Below, one piece after another: positions 1 through 8,819 of a stretch of 19,552 nucleotides of DNA. Origin of the DNA: an uncultured Cryomorphaceae bacterium (GTDB lineage: Bacteria; Bacteroidota; Bacteroidia; Flavobacteriales; Schleiferiaceae); contig CALCFH010000517.1 of assembly GCA_937900215.1 (NCBI GenBank), positions 1-19,552 on the forward strand, written 5' to 3'. The position numbers were made by a program, and so were the translations under genes. Each line of letters opens with the position of its first letter. Positions within the stretch are counted from its first letter, which is position 1. Under the pieces are notes generated by a model. That model worked only from the letters and a program-made list of their open reading frames with translations. It was not told the DNA's origin and searched no databases.

Positions 1-203
1 TAGAAGATCGGATGGTAAAGAGATTTGTGAAAGAAGGCTGGATGGAGGATGAGGCGGAAAGAGATTCTTTTGGCCGTAGACACTTTCGCTTCCAACCCAT
101 TCACAAGAAAACCATTGACCCGTCTGAAGATGAAATAGCACGCAATCCGAGAGCGCGCTCTGCAAGATTGAGGGTGGCCGAAAGAGTAGACCTCTGGAAA
201 TGA
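1..203 (+). CDS. rsmH: 16S rRNA (cytosine-1402-N4)-methyltransferase RsmH, C-terminal end (partial)
   Basis: The reading frame is open from the left edge (first whole codon at 3) and ends at TGA 201-203, so only about 66 C-terminal residues are visible. They begin with E-D-R-M-V-K-R-F and include N-P-R-A-R-S-A-R-L-R-V-A-E, the characteristic RsmH/MraW tail. RsmH methylates N4 of C1402 in the 16S rRNA decoding centre using S-adenosylmethionine; its SAM-binding domain lies outside the window. Its place directly before ftsL and ftsI is the usual second position of the dcw cluster, after mraZ. The ATG at 12 is an internal methionine, not the start. The stop overlaps the ftsL start by 4 bp (ATGA). 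Confidence 0.95.
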   Translation, partial: EDRMVKRFVKEGWMEDEAERDSFGRRHFRFQPIHKKTIDPSEDEIARNPRARSARLRVAERVDLWK

Positions 204-532
204 AGAGAAAAGAAAAGATATCTAAGGCATTGGCCGAATTGGTGCAGGGCAGCTTTCTGGTGAACGATAGCGTGCGCTCTATCTATCCTTTTATTCTATT
301 CTTAGTCGGTATGGCCGTGATTTCTATTTATAGCTCGCACAGCGCTGATAGCAAGGTATATACTATGTCTAAGCTTCGCAATGAAATGAAGGAGCTCAAC
401 TCCGACTACATAGAAACCAGAAGTAAGCTCATGGAGGTGAGCTCAGAGACCAAGGTGCTTAATAGAGCAAAAAAGCTCGGACTGGTTCGCAAGGAAAATC
501 CACCCATCAAAATTGTTTTGACGGATGAGTAG
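200..532 (+). CDS. ftsL: FtsL-like cell-division protein
   Basis: This 110-residue bitopic membrane protein has a basic cytoplasmic N-terminus (residues 1-28), one hydrophobic segment at about 29-45, and a charged stretch at about 51-93 with heptad-like leucine spacing that could form a coiled coil. This is the FtsL layout: a structural subunit that, with FtsB and FtsQ, recruits and activates FtsW and FtsI. Sequence similarity between FtsL proteins of different phyla is low, so the assignment rests on size, topology and position between rsmH and ftsI. The ATG overlaps the rsmH stop (ATGA), and the stop lies 8 bp inside ftsI, which suggests coupled translation. Confidence 0.85.
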   Translation: MKRKEKISKALAELVQGSFLVNDSVRSIYPFILFLVGMAVISIYSSHSADSKVYTMSKLRNEMKELNSDYIETRSKLMEVSSETKVLNRAKKLGLVRKENPPIKIVLTDE

Positions 533-2522
533 CGAACAGAAAAAAATACTCCATAGGCTGTATTGGCTCTCTGTGCCATTGATCGTATTAGCGATACTCA
601 TTGCGGCTAAACTGGTCCAGATTCAGTGGTTTGAAGGCACAGAGCTGCGCGCTCAATCGGAAAAAGAGGTAATTAAGAATATTGCGATTGAGGCAAGAAG
701 AGGAAGCATCTTTTCTTCAGATGGAAAGCTCTTGGCAACCAATATGGCTGTGTACAGCATACATATTGATCCAACTACCGCCAAGACTGAAATTTTTAAC
801 CAAGGATTGGATTCCTTGTCGATGGGATTAGCCAATTTAATCGGACAAAAGTCGAGTGCTCAATGGAAGGCCTTATTGCGCTCATCGCGTAATCAGGGCG
901 ACCGATTTGTAACGCTTTCAGCATCCGTTGATCATGGAACTTTAAAGCAGTTAAGGGCTCTCCCCATTTTGAGGGAGGGAAGATATAAGGGCGGATTTTT
1001 GTACAATCAAAAGAACCACCGAAAGCTTCCGCTTGGAGCTATTGCCGAGAGAACCATCGGGTTTGATGAGCTCTACAGACGCACGGGCTTGGAGGAAGCC
1101 TACAGCTCTAAACTGAAAGGCACCAATGGATCTAGATTGGCACAACGCATCTCAAAATCGTACTGGAAACCCTTAACCGATTATTACAGTCAAGAACCTC
1201 AAGACGGACTAGACTTGGTAAGCACTATCGATAGTCGACTGCAAGACATTGCCAACGATGCCTTGCTGAGTTCACTCGAGTACTATAAGGCAGATCACGG
1301 TTGCGTTGTGCTGATGGAAGTGGCAACGGGTAAAGTGCGCGCCATCGCCAATTTGGGTAGAAACTCGAGTGGCTCTGGATATTATGAGAAGCGCAATTAT
1401 GCAGTTTGGGAAAGTACTGAGCCTGGGTCTACCTTCAAGACCATCGCTCTTATGCTGGCCTTAGAAGATGGCGTGGTAGATACATCCACCCAAGTAAATA
1501 CAGAAAACGGATTGTACACCATTTACGGTGAAAGGGTAGAAGACAGCAATTACCGAAATGGCAAAGGAGGCTATGGCATAATTAGCCTTGGAAAAGCTTT
1601 TGAAGAAAGCTCTAATACAGGTATTGTAAAGGCTTTGTATCCTTTGTATAAAAGCAATCCTGAGCAATTTGTGGATCGTTTGTATGCCTTGGGAATGAAT
1701 AAGCCCTTGGGTATAGATATTAAGGGAGAGGGACTGCCCAAGATTCCGCATCCGAACGATAAAAAGTCTTGGTCAGGAATCAGCCTGCCTTGGATGATGT
1801 TTGGCTATGAGGTGAGTTTTACCCCGCTACAGTTGTTGGCCTATTACAATGCTATCGCGAATGATGGAGTACTAGTGAAGCCCCAATTTGTAGAGCGTTT
1901 TGAAAGAATGGGCAGCGCGGTAGAAGTCATTCAGCCCGAGATTCTCAATCCATCTATCTGCTCTAAAGGCACTCTTGTACAACTTCAAAGTCTACTAAAA
2001 AATGCGCTCGAAAGAGGTACTGGAAAAAGTCTGAAGCACGCTCTTTTTCAAATGGCTGGCAAAACTGGAACAAGTCAAAGTCAGTATTGGTTGGGAACCG
2101 AAGGACAGTCGTATCAATCGTCTTTTGTTGGATATTTTCCTGCAGACAATCCCACCTACTCTTGCATTGTTGTCATTCAAAAGCCAGATAAAGCCATTGG
2201 CTATTATGGCGCAACTGTAGCGGGTCCGGTATTCAAGGAGGTAGCCATGGCCGTGCATAGGTTGAGTCCGCCTGAGTGGACCGAGCCACAGAACACACAG
2301 TACGCATACGATGTAACACGCCGGCAAAGCGTAGCCAAAAGTTTAGAGAAAAAGCAAATGCCCAATTTAAGAGGCATGCGACTAATGGATGCCATTGAGC
2401 TCATGGAGAACAGTGGATTAAAAGTAAAGTTGGAAGGATTTTCTGGAAAGGTAGTGCGCCAGTGGCCTGCCACAGGAGAATCTCTTACTACCATACCCAC
2501 CGTAATAATTTACGCCGGATGA
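525..2522 (+). CDS. ftsI: Septal peptidoglycan transpeptidase FtsI (PBP3, class B) with C-terminal PASTA domain
   Basis: The 665-residue protein has one N-terminal membrane anchor (about 13-33), a class B pedestal/dimerisation region (about 50-220) and a transpeptidase domain. The three active-site motifs are present: S302-T-F-K305 with the nucleophilic serine, S362-S-N364, and K513-T-G515. Residues about 611-665 resemble a single PASTA repeat, which many Gram-positive and Bacteroidota division PBPs carry but E. coli FtsI lacks. The enzyme cross-links septal glycan made by FtsW, acting in the periplasm. The start at 525 lies inside the end of ftsL, and the stop overlaps the murE start by 4 bp. 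No motif residue is missing. Confidence 0.97.
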   Translation: MSSEQKKILHRLYWLSVPLIVLAILIAAKLVQIQWFEGTELRAQSEKEVIKNIAIEARRGSIFSSDGKLLATNMAVYSIHIDPTTAKTEIFNQGLDSLSMGLANLIGQKSSAQWKALLRSSRNQGDRFVTLSASVDHGTLKQLRALPILREGRYKGGFLYNQKNHRKLPLGAIAERTIGFDELYRRTGLEEAYSSKLKGTNGSRLAQRISKSYWKPLTDYYSQEPQDGLDLVSTIDSRLQDIANDALLSSLEYYKADHGCVVLMEVATGKVRAIANLGRNSSGSGYYEKRNYAVWESTEPGSTFKTIALMLALEDGVVDTSTQVNTENGLYTIYGERVEDSNYRNGKGGYGIISLGKAFEESSNTGIVKALYPLYKSNPEQFVDRLYALGMNKPLGIDIKGEGLPKIPHPNDKKSWSGISLPWMMFGYEVSFTPLQLLAYYNAIANDGVLVKPQFVERFERMGSAVEVIQPEILNPSICSKGTLVQLQSLLKNALERGTGKSLKHALFQMAGKTGTSQSQYWLGTEGQSYQSSFVGYFPADNPTYSCIVVIQKPDKAIGYYGATVAGPVFKEVAMAVHRLSPPEWTEPQNTQYAYDVTRRQSVAKSLEKKQMPNLRGMRLMDAIELMENSGLKVKLEGFSGKVVRQWPATGESLTTIPTVIIYAG

Positions 2523-3985
2523 AGCTACTAAAAGACATACTATACAAAGCCGGAATGGAGCGCCTTGAAGGTTCGCTGCAATTGGCAGTGCATACTCTCG
2601 CTTTTGACTCTAGAAAAGTAGCCAAAGACTGTTTGTTTATTGCAGTGAAGGGAACAGCGGTAGACGGACATGCATTTATAAATCAGGCCATTGCCCAAGG
2701 AGCAATTGGCATAGTGGTAGAAGAATGGCAAGAGGGTATTCCTGTCTCCATTACCCAAATTCAAGTGAAGAATACTGCACGTTCACTCGGAATTATAGCG
2801 GCCAATTTTTACGGAAATCCGTCTGAAACCATGGAGGTAGTAGCTGTAACAGGTACCAATGGCAAAACCACTGTTGCCAGTTTATTGCACAGTTTAGCCA
2901 TCCACCTAGGCTATAAGGCTGGATTGCTCTCTACCGTAGTAAATAAAATTCAAAGACAAGAAATAGAGGCCACGCATACTACACCCGATGCATTGCAAAT
3001 GCAGCTTTTGCTTTCTAAGATGCAAGCAGCAGGATGTAGATACGTTTTTATGGAAGCCAGCTCGCACGGCATCCATCAAGAAAGAATGGCAGGCATCAAG
3101 CTCGCGGGTGCACTCTTCACGAATATTTCACGAGATCACCTCGATTATCATCACACCTTCGAGGAATACATCAACGCCAAAAAGAAACTCTTCGATGAGT
3201 TGCCTTCTTCGGCCTTCGCCCTAACCAATGCAGACGATAGACATGGCAAAACCATGCTTCTGAACACTCGGGCGAAACAATTCGGATACGGCATTAAATC
3301 GCCAACCGATTACAAAGGCAAAATTCTTGAAATGCACTTCAATGGCTCTCTACTCGATTTCGATGGAGAAGAATTCTGGTCTACCCTCATTGGTGATTTC
3401 AATGCCTATAATCTCCTTGCTATTTACGGGGCTGCCATCCAACTAAAGATGGCAAACGGACATGAGTTACTCTCTGCAATGAGCTTGCTCAAGCCCGTAA
3501 ACGGACGATTTCAGTATCTCAAAGGGCCCAAAGAAATTACCGGTATTGTAGACTATGCGCATACCCCCGATGCACTTAAAAATGTGGCATATACGCTGAA
3601 ACAGCTTATTGATAAAGGACAAAGACTAATCGTTGTGGTGGGCTGTGGTGGCAATCGAGATAAGGGCAAGCGTCCGGAAATGGCCAAAGTCTGCGTAGAA
3701 TTTGCTAGCCGAAGCATTTTTACCTCAGATAATCCTAGAAACGAAGATCCAGAATCTATTCTTGATGATATGGAGGCCGGATTAGACTTGGCTGAAAGAA
3801 GTCAGGTTCTGCGAATCAGCGATCGCAAACAGGCCATCAAGGCAGCGGTAATGATGGCAGAACCCGGCGATGTGGTATTAATTGCCGGAAAAGGACATGA
3901 GAACTACCAAGAAATTCAAGGGGTAAAACACCCTTTCGACGATTTAGAAGTACTGTCTGAAACCTTTAAAACACGTCAAGACTAA
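2519..3985 (+). CDS. murE: UDP-MurNAc-tripeptide synthetase MurE (meso-diaminopimelate-adding)
   Basis: The 488-residue cytoplasmic ATP-dependent ligase adds the third amino acid to UDP-MurNAc-L-Ala-D-Glu. The ATP loop T-G-T-N-G-K-T-T lies at residues 111-118, a lysine in the position usually carbamylated in Mur ligases at about 221 (Y-I-N-A-K), and G-K-G-H-E at 457-461. D-N-P-R at 404-407 is the signature of enzymes that use meso-diaminopimelate rather than lysine. I chose ATG 2519 because it overlaps the ftsI stop (ATGA) and gives the usual N-terminus. An in-frame ATG at 2462 would add 19 residues that lie wholly inside ftsI. The stop shares one base with the mraY start (TAATG). Confidence 0.97.
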   Translation: MKLLKDILYKAGMERLEGSLQLAVHTLAFDSRKVAKDCLFIAVKGTAVDGHAFINQAIAQGAIGIVVEEWQEGIPVSITQIQVKNTARSLGIIAANFYGNPSETMEVVAVTGTNGKTTVASLLHSLAIHLGYKAGLLSTVVNKIQRQEIEATHTTPDALQMQLLLSKMQAAGCRYVFMEASSHGIHQERMAGIKLAGALFTNISRDHLDYHHTFEEYINAKKKLFDELPSSAFALTNADDRHGKTMLLNTRAKQFGYGIKSPTDYKGKILEMHFNGSLLDFDGEEFWSTLIGDFNAYNLLAIYGAAIQLKMANGHELLSAMSLLKPVNGRFQYLKGPKEITGIVDYAHTPDALKNVAYTLKQLIDKGQRLIVVVGCGGNRDKGKRPEMAKVCVEFASRSIFTSDNPRNEDPESILDDMEAGLDLAERSQVLRISDRKQAIKAAVMMAEPGDVVLIAGKGHENYQEIQGVKHPFDDLEVLSETFKTRQD

Positions 3986-5196
3986 TGCTGTATTATCTAT
4001 TCGAATACCTCGATACACACTACGATATACCCGGCACGGGCGTATTTCAATACATTACGTTTAGAGCGGCTATGTCTATTATAGCCTCACTCCTGGTATC
4101 ACTGCTGTTAGGCAAAAAGGTTATTCAATACTTGCTGAAAAAGCAGGTGGGAGAAAGCATTCGCGATTTAGGATTGGAAGGACAAAAGCAAAAAAGCGGA
4201 ACGCCTACCATGGGTGGATTGCTAATTATTTCGGCAATATTAATTCCAACTCTTCTCTTTGCACGCTTAGACAATATATACATACTGTTGCTTATTGTCA
4301 GCACTTTATGGATGGGCTTGATTGGGTTTCTCGACGATTATATCAAGGTTTTTAGAAAAAACAAACAGGGCCTGCGTGGGGTGTTTAAGGTGCTAGGTCA
4401 GATTGGACTTGGGATCATTGTGGGGGGGGTGTTGTACTTCCATCCTGATGTAGTTATTAAAGAGAAAACCACAAACAGAGCAACCATAGATGCGCCGCTG
4501 TTCGACAATGCGCATAAGTCTACCAAAACGAGCATTCCTTTCCTCAAAAACAACGAACTAGATTATTCTCAAGCTGTGAGTTGGTTGGGAGAGGACGCAG
4601 TAAAATGGTCGTGGTTACTCTTTGTCCCTATTGTTATTTTCATCGTTACTGCCGTCTCAAATGGAGCCAATTTAACCGACGGAATAGACGGATTGGCAAC
4701 GGGGGTTTCGGCCATCATTGGTGCAACCCTGGGCATATTGGCCTATGTATCTGGTAGCATTGTGTTTGCAGACTATCTCAATATCATGTACATACCTCAT
4801 TCGGGTGAGATGGTAATCTTCATGGCTGCCTTCGTAGGTGCTTGCATAGGCTTCTTGTGGTACAACGCCTATCCGGCTCAGGTCTTCATGGGGGATACGG
4901 GCAGCTTGAGTTTGGGTGGAATCATTGCCGTTTTTGCCATCGCCATCCGAAAAGAGCTACTCATTCCCATTCTCTGTGGAATATTTCTAGTTGAGAATTT
5001 AAGTGTAGTTCTGCAAGTGAGCTACTTCAAATATACCCGCAAAAAATATGGTGAAGGCAGACGCATTTTTAGAATGTCTCCGCTTCATCATCACTATCAG
5101 AAAGCAGGACTGCATGAATCTAAGATCGTTACCCGTTTTTGGATCGTTGGAATAATGCTGGCGGTGTTAACCATTGTAACCCTTAAGCTGAGATGA
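3985..5196 (+). CDS. mraY: Phospho-MurNAc-pentapeptide transferase MraY
   Basis: This 403-residue polytopic inner-membrane enzyme transfers phospho-MurNAc-pentapeptide from UDP to undecaprenyl phosphate, making lipid I. Visible family motifs are P-T-M-G-G near 74-78, the aspartate pair D117-D118 (G-F-L-D-D-Y), N-L-T-D-G-I-D-G at 229-236, G-D-T-G-S at 303-307 and the triple histidine at 368-370. It is about 40 residues longer than E. coli MraY (360). The extra length is a hydrophilic segment at about 152-205, before the helix that precedes N-L-T-D-G. A run of eight G lies in the gene at 4422-4429. Start and stop both overlap neighbours (1 and 4 bp). Confidence 0.97.
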   Translation: MLYYLFEYLDTHYDIPGTGVFQYITFRAAMSIIASLLVSLLLGKKVIQYLLKKQVGESIRDLGLEGQKQKSGTPTMGGLLIISAILIPTLLFARLDNIYILLLIVSTLWMGLIGFLDDYIKVFRKNKQGLRGVFKVLGQIGLGIIVGGVLYFHPDVVIKEKTTNRATIDAPLFDNAHKSTKTSIPFLKNNELDYSQAVSWLGEDAVKWSWLLFVPIVIFIVTAVSNGANLTDGIDGLATGVSAIIGATLGILAYVSGSIVFADYLNIMYIPHSGEMVIFMAAFVGACIGFLWYNAYPAQVFMGDTGSLSLGGIIAVFAIAIRKELLIPILCGIFLVENLSVVLQVSYFKYTRKKYGEGRRIFRMSPLHHHYQKAGLHESKIVTRFWIVGIMLAVLTIVTLKLR

Positions 5197-6536
5197 ACAA
5201 GGTGGAACTCTTGGTTTTGGGTGGAGGAGAAAGCGGTGTGGGTGCAGCCTTGCTGGCAAAAAAACTTGGTCTTCAAGTCTTTGTAAGCGATAGCAAATTA
5301 CTCAAGCCCATCTATGCAAAAGAATTGCAACAGGCCGGTATTCCCTTTGAAGAAGGGCAACATACTGAAGCGCTCTTTTTTGGAGTGAAATACGTTGTAA
5401 AAAGCCCAGGTATTCCATCCAATATAGCCTTAATCGCTCGCTTGAAAGAGCAGGGAGCGGAGGTTATTTCTGAGATAGAGTTTGCCTCGCGCCATACCAC
5501 TGGAAAAATAGTAGGTATTACAGGCAGCAATGGCAAGACCACCACCACCTTACTCACCCATCACATCTTTAAAAAGGCAGGCTGGGACGTAGGATTGGCA
5601 GGGAATGTGGGCACCAGCTTTGCCCGATTGCTAGCAGAACAAGACCATGCTTGGTGGATTTTAGAAATCAGCAGTTTTCAGTTAGACGATACCGCACGCT
5701 TTCGTCCAAACATTGGCATACTAACCAATATTACTCCCGATCACCTCGATCGGTATGAATACAAAATGGAGAACTATATGTCCTCCAAATTTAGAATTAC
5801 TCTTTTTCAGACAGAAGAAGACCGCTTTATCTACTGCGCAGACGATGAGTGGACGCTCAAGGGAATGCAGGCTCAGCCAACGAGAGCCCAACGGATTCCT
5901 TTCAGTTTGAATTCAACGCCAACGGGGGAGATAGGGGCATTTTATCAAGAAGATCATATACAAATAGAACTAATAAAGGGCGAATCTATGAGCATTTACG
6001 AACTGGCTTTACAAGGCAAGCACAACACTTACAACTCTATGGCTTCTGCTTTAGCGGCCAGATCGGCCGGTATTCATAGTGATTCTGTACGCGATGCCTT
6101 GGCCGACTTTGAGCATATAGAACACAGGCTAGAAACGGTAGTTCAGATTGGCGGAGTGGAATACATTAACGATTCGAAGGCAACCAATGTGAACAGCACT
6201 TGGTATGCCCTTGAAAGCGTAAACAGAAAGGTAATCTGGATAGTGGGTGGAGTAGATAAAGGAAATGACTATAGTCAATTACTTCCCTTGGTTAAGGATA
6301 AGGTAAAAGCCATCGTTTGCCTTGGCTTAGACAACCATAAAATCATCAATGAGTTTAAAAACGATGTTGAAATTCTTACCGAGGCTCAAAGCATGGAAGC
6401 CGCTGTTCGCACGGCCCATAGTCTTGCTAAAAAGGGCGACTTGGTTTTGCTATCGCCGGCTTGTGCCAGTTTTGACCTTTTTGAGAATTACGAAGACAGA
6501 GGCAATCAATTTAAAGAATGCGTACGTAAGCTTTGA
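5193..6536 (+). CDS. murD: UDP-MurNAc-L-alanine:D-glutamate ligase MurD
   Basis: The 447-residue cytoplasmic Mur ligase adds D-glutamate to UDP-MurNAc-L-alanine. The N-terminal Rossmann-like UMP-binding motif G-G-G-E-S-G is at 10-15, the ATP loop T-G-S-N-G-K-T-T at 110-117, S-S-F-Q-L-D at 160-165 and T-P-D-H-L-D-R-Y at 181-188. K199 in Y-M-S-S-K-F-R-I aligns with the carbamylated lysine of MurD. The C-terminal domain contains N-D-S-K-A-T-N and S-P-A-C-A-S-F-D, both typical of MurD. It begins on the ATGA overlap with mraY, and its TGA overlaps the TTG start of ftsW. Length and motifs are complete. Confidence 0.97.
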   Translation: MNKVELLVLGGGESGVGAALLAKKLGLQVFVSDSKLLKPIYAKELQQAGIPFEEGQHTEALFFGVKYVVKSPGIPSNIALIARLKEQGAEVISEIEFASRHTTGKIVGITGSNGKTTTTLLTHHIFKKAGWDVGLAGNVGTSFARLLAEQDHAWWILEISSFQLDDTARFRPNIGILTNITPDHLDRYEYKMENYMSSKFRITLFQTEEDRFIYCADDEWTLKGMQAQPTRAQRIPFSLNSTPTGEIGAFYQEDHIQIELIKGESMSIYELALQGKHNTYNSMASALAARSAGIHSDSVRDALADFEHIEHRLETVVQIGGVEYINDSKATNVNSTWYALESVNRKVIWIVGGVDKGNDYSQLLPLVKDKVKAIVCLGLDNHKIINEFKNDVEILTEAQSMEAAVRTAHSLAKKGDLVLLSPACASFDLFENYEDRGNQFKECVRKL

Positions 6537-7732
6537 GTAGTCTGGCAAAATACATTCGTGGCGATAGGGTCATTTGGACATTAGCGGTTATACTATCGCT
6601 TATGTCGTTCTTGTCTGTATATAGTGCCAGCAGCAACATTGCCTTTAGCAATGGAGTAAGCCATATGACTTCCATTATGCTAAAGCATCTCATGTACCTT
6701 ATCACAGGTTTTAGCTTAATGTATCTCGCACACAATATTCCGCATAAATACTATGGTAATTTATCTAGATTACTGTTGCCTATCGCCATTCTTCTCCTCA
6801 TTATAACATTGGCTCAAGGTACTACCATTGGCGGTGCAAATGCAGCGAGATGGTTGCGCCTTCCCTTCGGATTGAGCTTTCAGACTTCTTCCTTTGCCAG
6901 TTTGGTTTTACTCGCGCATATGGCGCGCTACTTAAGTAAAAACGCGGGTAAGGAACTCGGTCTCAAAGAGTCTTTCTTGCCCCTATTGTTGCCTCTATTT
7001 ATTGTTTGTGGATTGGTGCTACCCGCCAATTTTTCTACTGCGGCAATTATTTTTACCATAGCGGTAATGCTCATGTTTGTAGGTTCATATCCCTTAAAAA
7101 ACATAGCCATATTGCTGGGCTCAGGAGCTCTTTCTCTTTTGCTTTTTATAGCAGCCGTTAAGGCATTCCCCAAAGTCTCCAATAGAGTTCAAACTTGGGA
7201 GCAGCGCATCCAATCTTTTATGACAGGTGATGCGGAGGTGAATTACCAAGTTCATAAGGCAAAAATGGCTATTGCAGAAGGTGGATTGCTTGGGGTAGGC
7301 TCTGGTAAGAGTGTGCAGAAGAACTTTCTTCCGCAGTCGAACTCCGATTTTATCTACGCCGTTATTGTAGAAGAATATGGACTAATTGGAGGTCTAGCGG
7401 TACTCATTCTGTACCTCTTGCTTTTCATGCGAATCTTAAAAGTAGCCACCAAAGCCACCACTCTTTTTGGATCTCTACTGACTGTTGCGGCAGGTTCAGG
7501 TATATTGATACAGGCCTTTGTGAATATGGGCGTGGCAGTGAATGTATTTCCTGTAACCGGACAAACCTTGCCGCTTATTTCGGCGGGTGGATCCTCTATT
7601 TGGATGAGTTGTTTAGCACTCGGAATGATCTTAAGTGTTAGCAGAAGCTATATGGGTGAGGAGGCCGCCATCCGAATGACAGACGAAGATTTACCTGAAA
7701 ATCCATTTGAAACAGAATTGAGCAATGCCTAA
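6533..7732 (+). CDS. ftsW: Septal peptidoglycan glycosyltransferase FtsW (SEDS family)
   Basis: The 399-residue polytopic membrane protein of the SEDS family polymerises lipid II at the septum together with FtsI. D272 in the N-S-D-F-I-Y-A motif corresponds to the essential extracytoplasmic aspartate of SEDS enzymes, followed by E-E-Y-G-L-I-G-G. The C-terminal signature N-M-G-V at 331-334 and P-V-T-G-Q-T-L-P-L-I-S-A-G-G-S-S at 340-355 are clear. A TTG start at 6533 is chosen because it overlaps the murD stop as TTGA and places about 13 residues before the first membrane helix, as expected. The first in-frame ATG would cut into that helix. The stop lies 8 bp inside murG. Confidence 0.95.
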   Translation: MSSLAKYIRGDRVIWTLAVILSLMSFLSVYSASSNIAFSNGVSHMTSIMLKHLMYLITGFSLMYLAHNIPHKYYGNLSRLLLPIAILLLIITLAQGTTIGGANAARWLRLPFGLSFQTSSFASLVLLAHMARYLSKNAGKELGLKESFLPLLLPLFIVCGLVLPANFSTAAIIFTIAVMLMFVGSYPLKNIAILLGSGALSLLLFIAAVKAFPKVSNRVQTWEQRIQSFMTGDAEVNYQVHKAKMAIAEGGLLGVGSGKSVQKNFLPQSNSDFIYAVIVEEYGLIGGLAVLILYLLLFMRILKVATKATTLFGSLLTVAAGSGILIQAFVNMGVAVNVFPVTGQTLPLISAGGSSIWMSCLALGMILSVSRSYMGEEAAIRMTDEDLPENPFETELSNA

Positions 7733-8819
7733 GAACCCCATCTGCTTTTTACTTTCTGGAGGTGGCACAGGTGGCCATATCTTTCCCGCTTTGAGCATTG
7801 CAGATGAGCTGAAGCGCAGATATCCAGACGCGATCATACATTTTGTAGGCGCAAGCGATCGGATGGAGATGGAGAAAATTCCTGCTGCGGGTTATTCCAT
7901 TACCGGCTTATGGATCAGTGGTATTCATCGCTCAGATGGATGGAAGAACCTATCCTTCCCTCTAAAACTCATGAGTAGTCTTATTAAATCAGTGCGTATT
8001 CTCACCAAGTATAAGCCTACAGTGGTGATTGGTACAGGCGGTTTTGCCAGTGGCGCTTTGCTTTATGCTGCCCATTGGTTGGGCCATAAGACCCTCATTC
8101 AGGAGCAAAATTCCTATCCGGGCATTACCAACAAATGGTTGGCAGCCAAGGTGAATTCTGTCTGTGTTGCTTTTGACGGCCTGGAGAGTTTCTTTCCACC
8201 CTCGAAGATTCATCTAACCGGAAACCCCATTCGCAAAGAACTCATTGGTCTTCTTCCTTTGCGCTCCAAAGCATTGCAAACTTTCGGCTTAACTGATAAG
8301 CCTACACTCTTGGTTTTGGGTGGAAGTCTAGGTGCACGAAATGTGAACTTAGCCGTTAAAAATTTGTATTCCAGCATTTTAGATTCTGGGTGCAATATTA
8401 TTTGGCAAACAGGCAAACTGTATATCAACGATCTTAAAAAGGAAGTTCCTCAAAGGGAGGGTCTTTTTATGGATGCATTTATTCAAGATATGTCTCTTGC
8501 TTATGCAGCAGCAGATCTGGTTTTATCGCGCGCAGGTGCAGGTACCTTAAGTGAATTGGCGGTGGTTGGAAAGGCCACCATCTTGGTTCCTTCTCCCAAT
8601 GTGGCAGAAGACCATCAAACCAAAAATGCTCAAGCTTTGGTTCAGAGGGGCGCGGCCATTCTCATTGAAGAGAAAAACTTGAAATCAGATTTAGAAAAGC
8701 AACTGCTTGATTTACTAAAAAATGAATCAAAAAGAAATGAATTGAGTGCAGCTATCTCAGAGATAGCTAGGCCAAAGGCAACGGAAGCCATTGTAGATGA
8801 GATAGAAAGATGGATGTAA
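7725..8819 (+). CDS. murG: UDP-GlcNAc:lipid I N-acetylglucosamine transferase MurG
   Basis: The 364-residue GT-B glycosyltransferase works on the inner face of the cytoplasmic membrane and adds GlcNAc to lipid I to give lipid II. The glycine-rich loop G-G-G-T-G-G-H is at 12-18, a second loop G-T-G-G-F-A-S-G at 103-110, and Q-E-Q-N-S near 126-130. The C-terminal UDP-GlcNAc-binding half has G-G-S-L-G-A at 199-204, S-R-A-G-A-G-T-L-S-E at 268-277 and E-D-H-Q-T-K-N-A at 295-302. Length is normal for the family. It sits between ftsW and murC, with overlaps of 8 and 10 bp. Confidence 0.97.
   Translation: MPKNPICFLLSGGGTGGHIFPALSIADELKRRYPDAIIHFVGASDRMEMEKIPAAGYSITGLWISGIHRSDGWKNLSFPLKLMSSLIKSVRILTKYKPTVVIGTGGFASGALLYAAHWLGHKTLIQEQNSYPGITNKWLAAKVNSVCVAFDGLESFFPPSKIHLTGNPIRKELIGLLPLRSKALQTFGLTDKPTLLVLGGSLGARNVNLAVKNLYSSILDSGCNIIWQTGKLYINDLKKEVPQREGLFMDAFIQDMSLAYAAADLVLSRAGAGTLSELAVVGKATILVPSPNVAEDHQTKNAQALVQRGAAILIEEKNLKSDLEKQLLDLLKNESKRNELSAAISEIARPKATEAIVDEIERWM

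Noticed and set aside
1995..2500. Open frames on the minus strand within ftsI (110 and 98 codons)
   Set aside because: They are fully covered by the transpeptidase and PASTA coding sequence and have no recognisable features.
2462..2518. Upstream extension of murE by 19 residues
   Set aside because: It lies inside ftsI and does not resemble MurE; the ATG at 2519 gives the usual N-terminus and an ATGA overlap like its neighbours.
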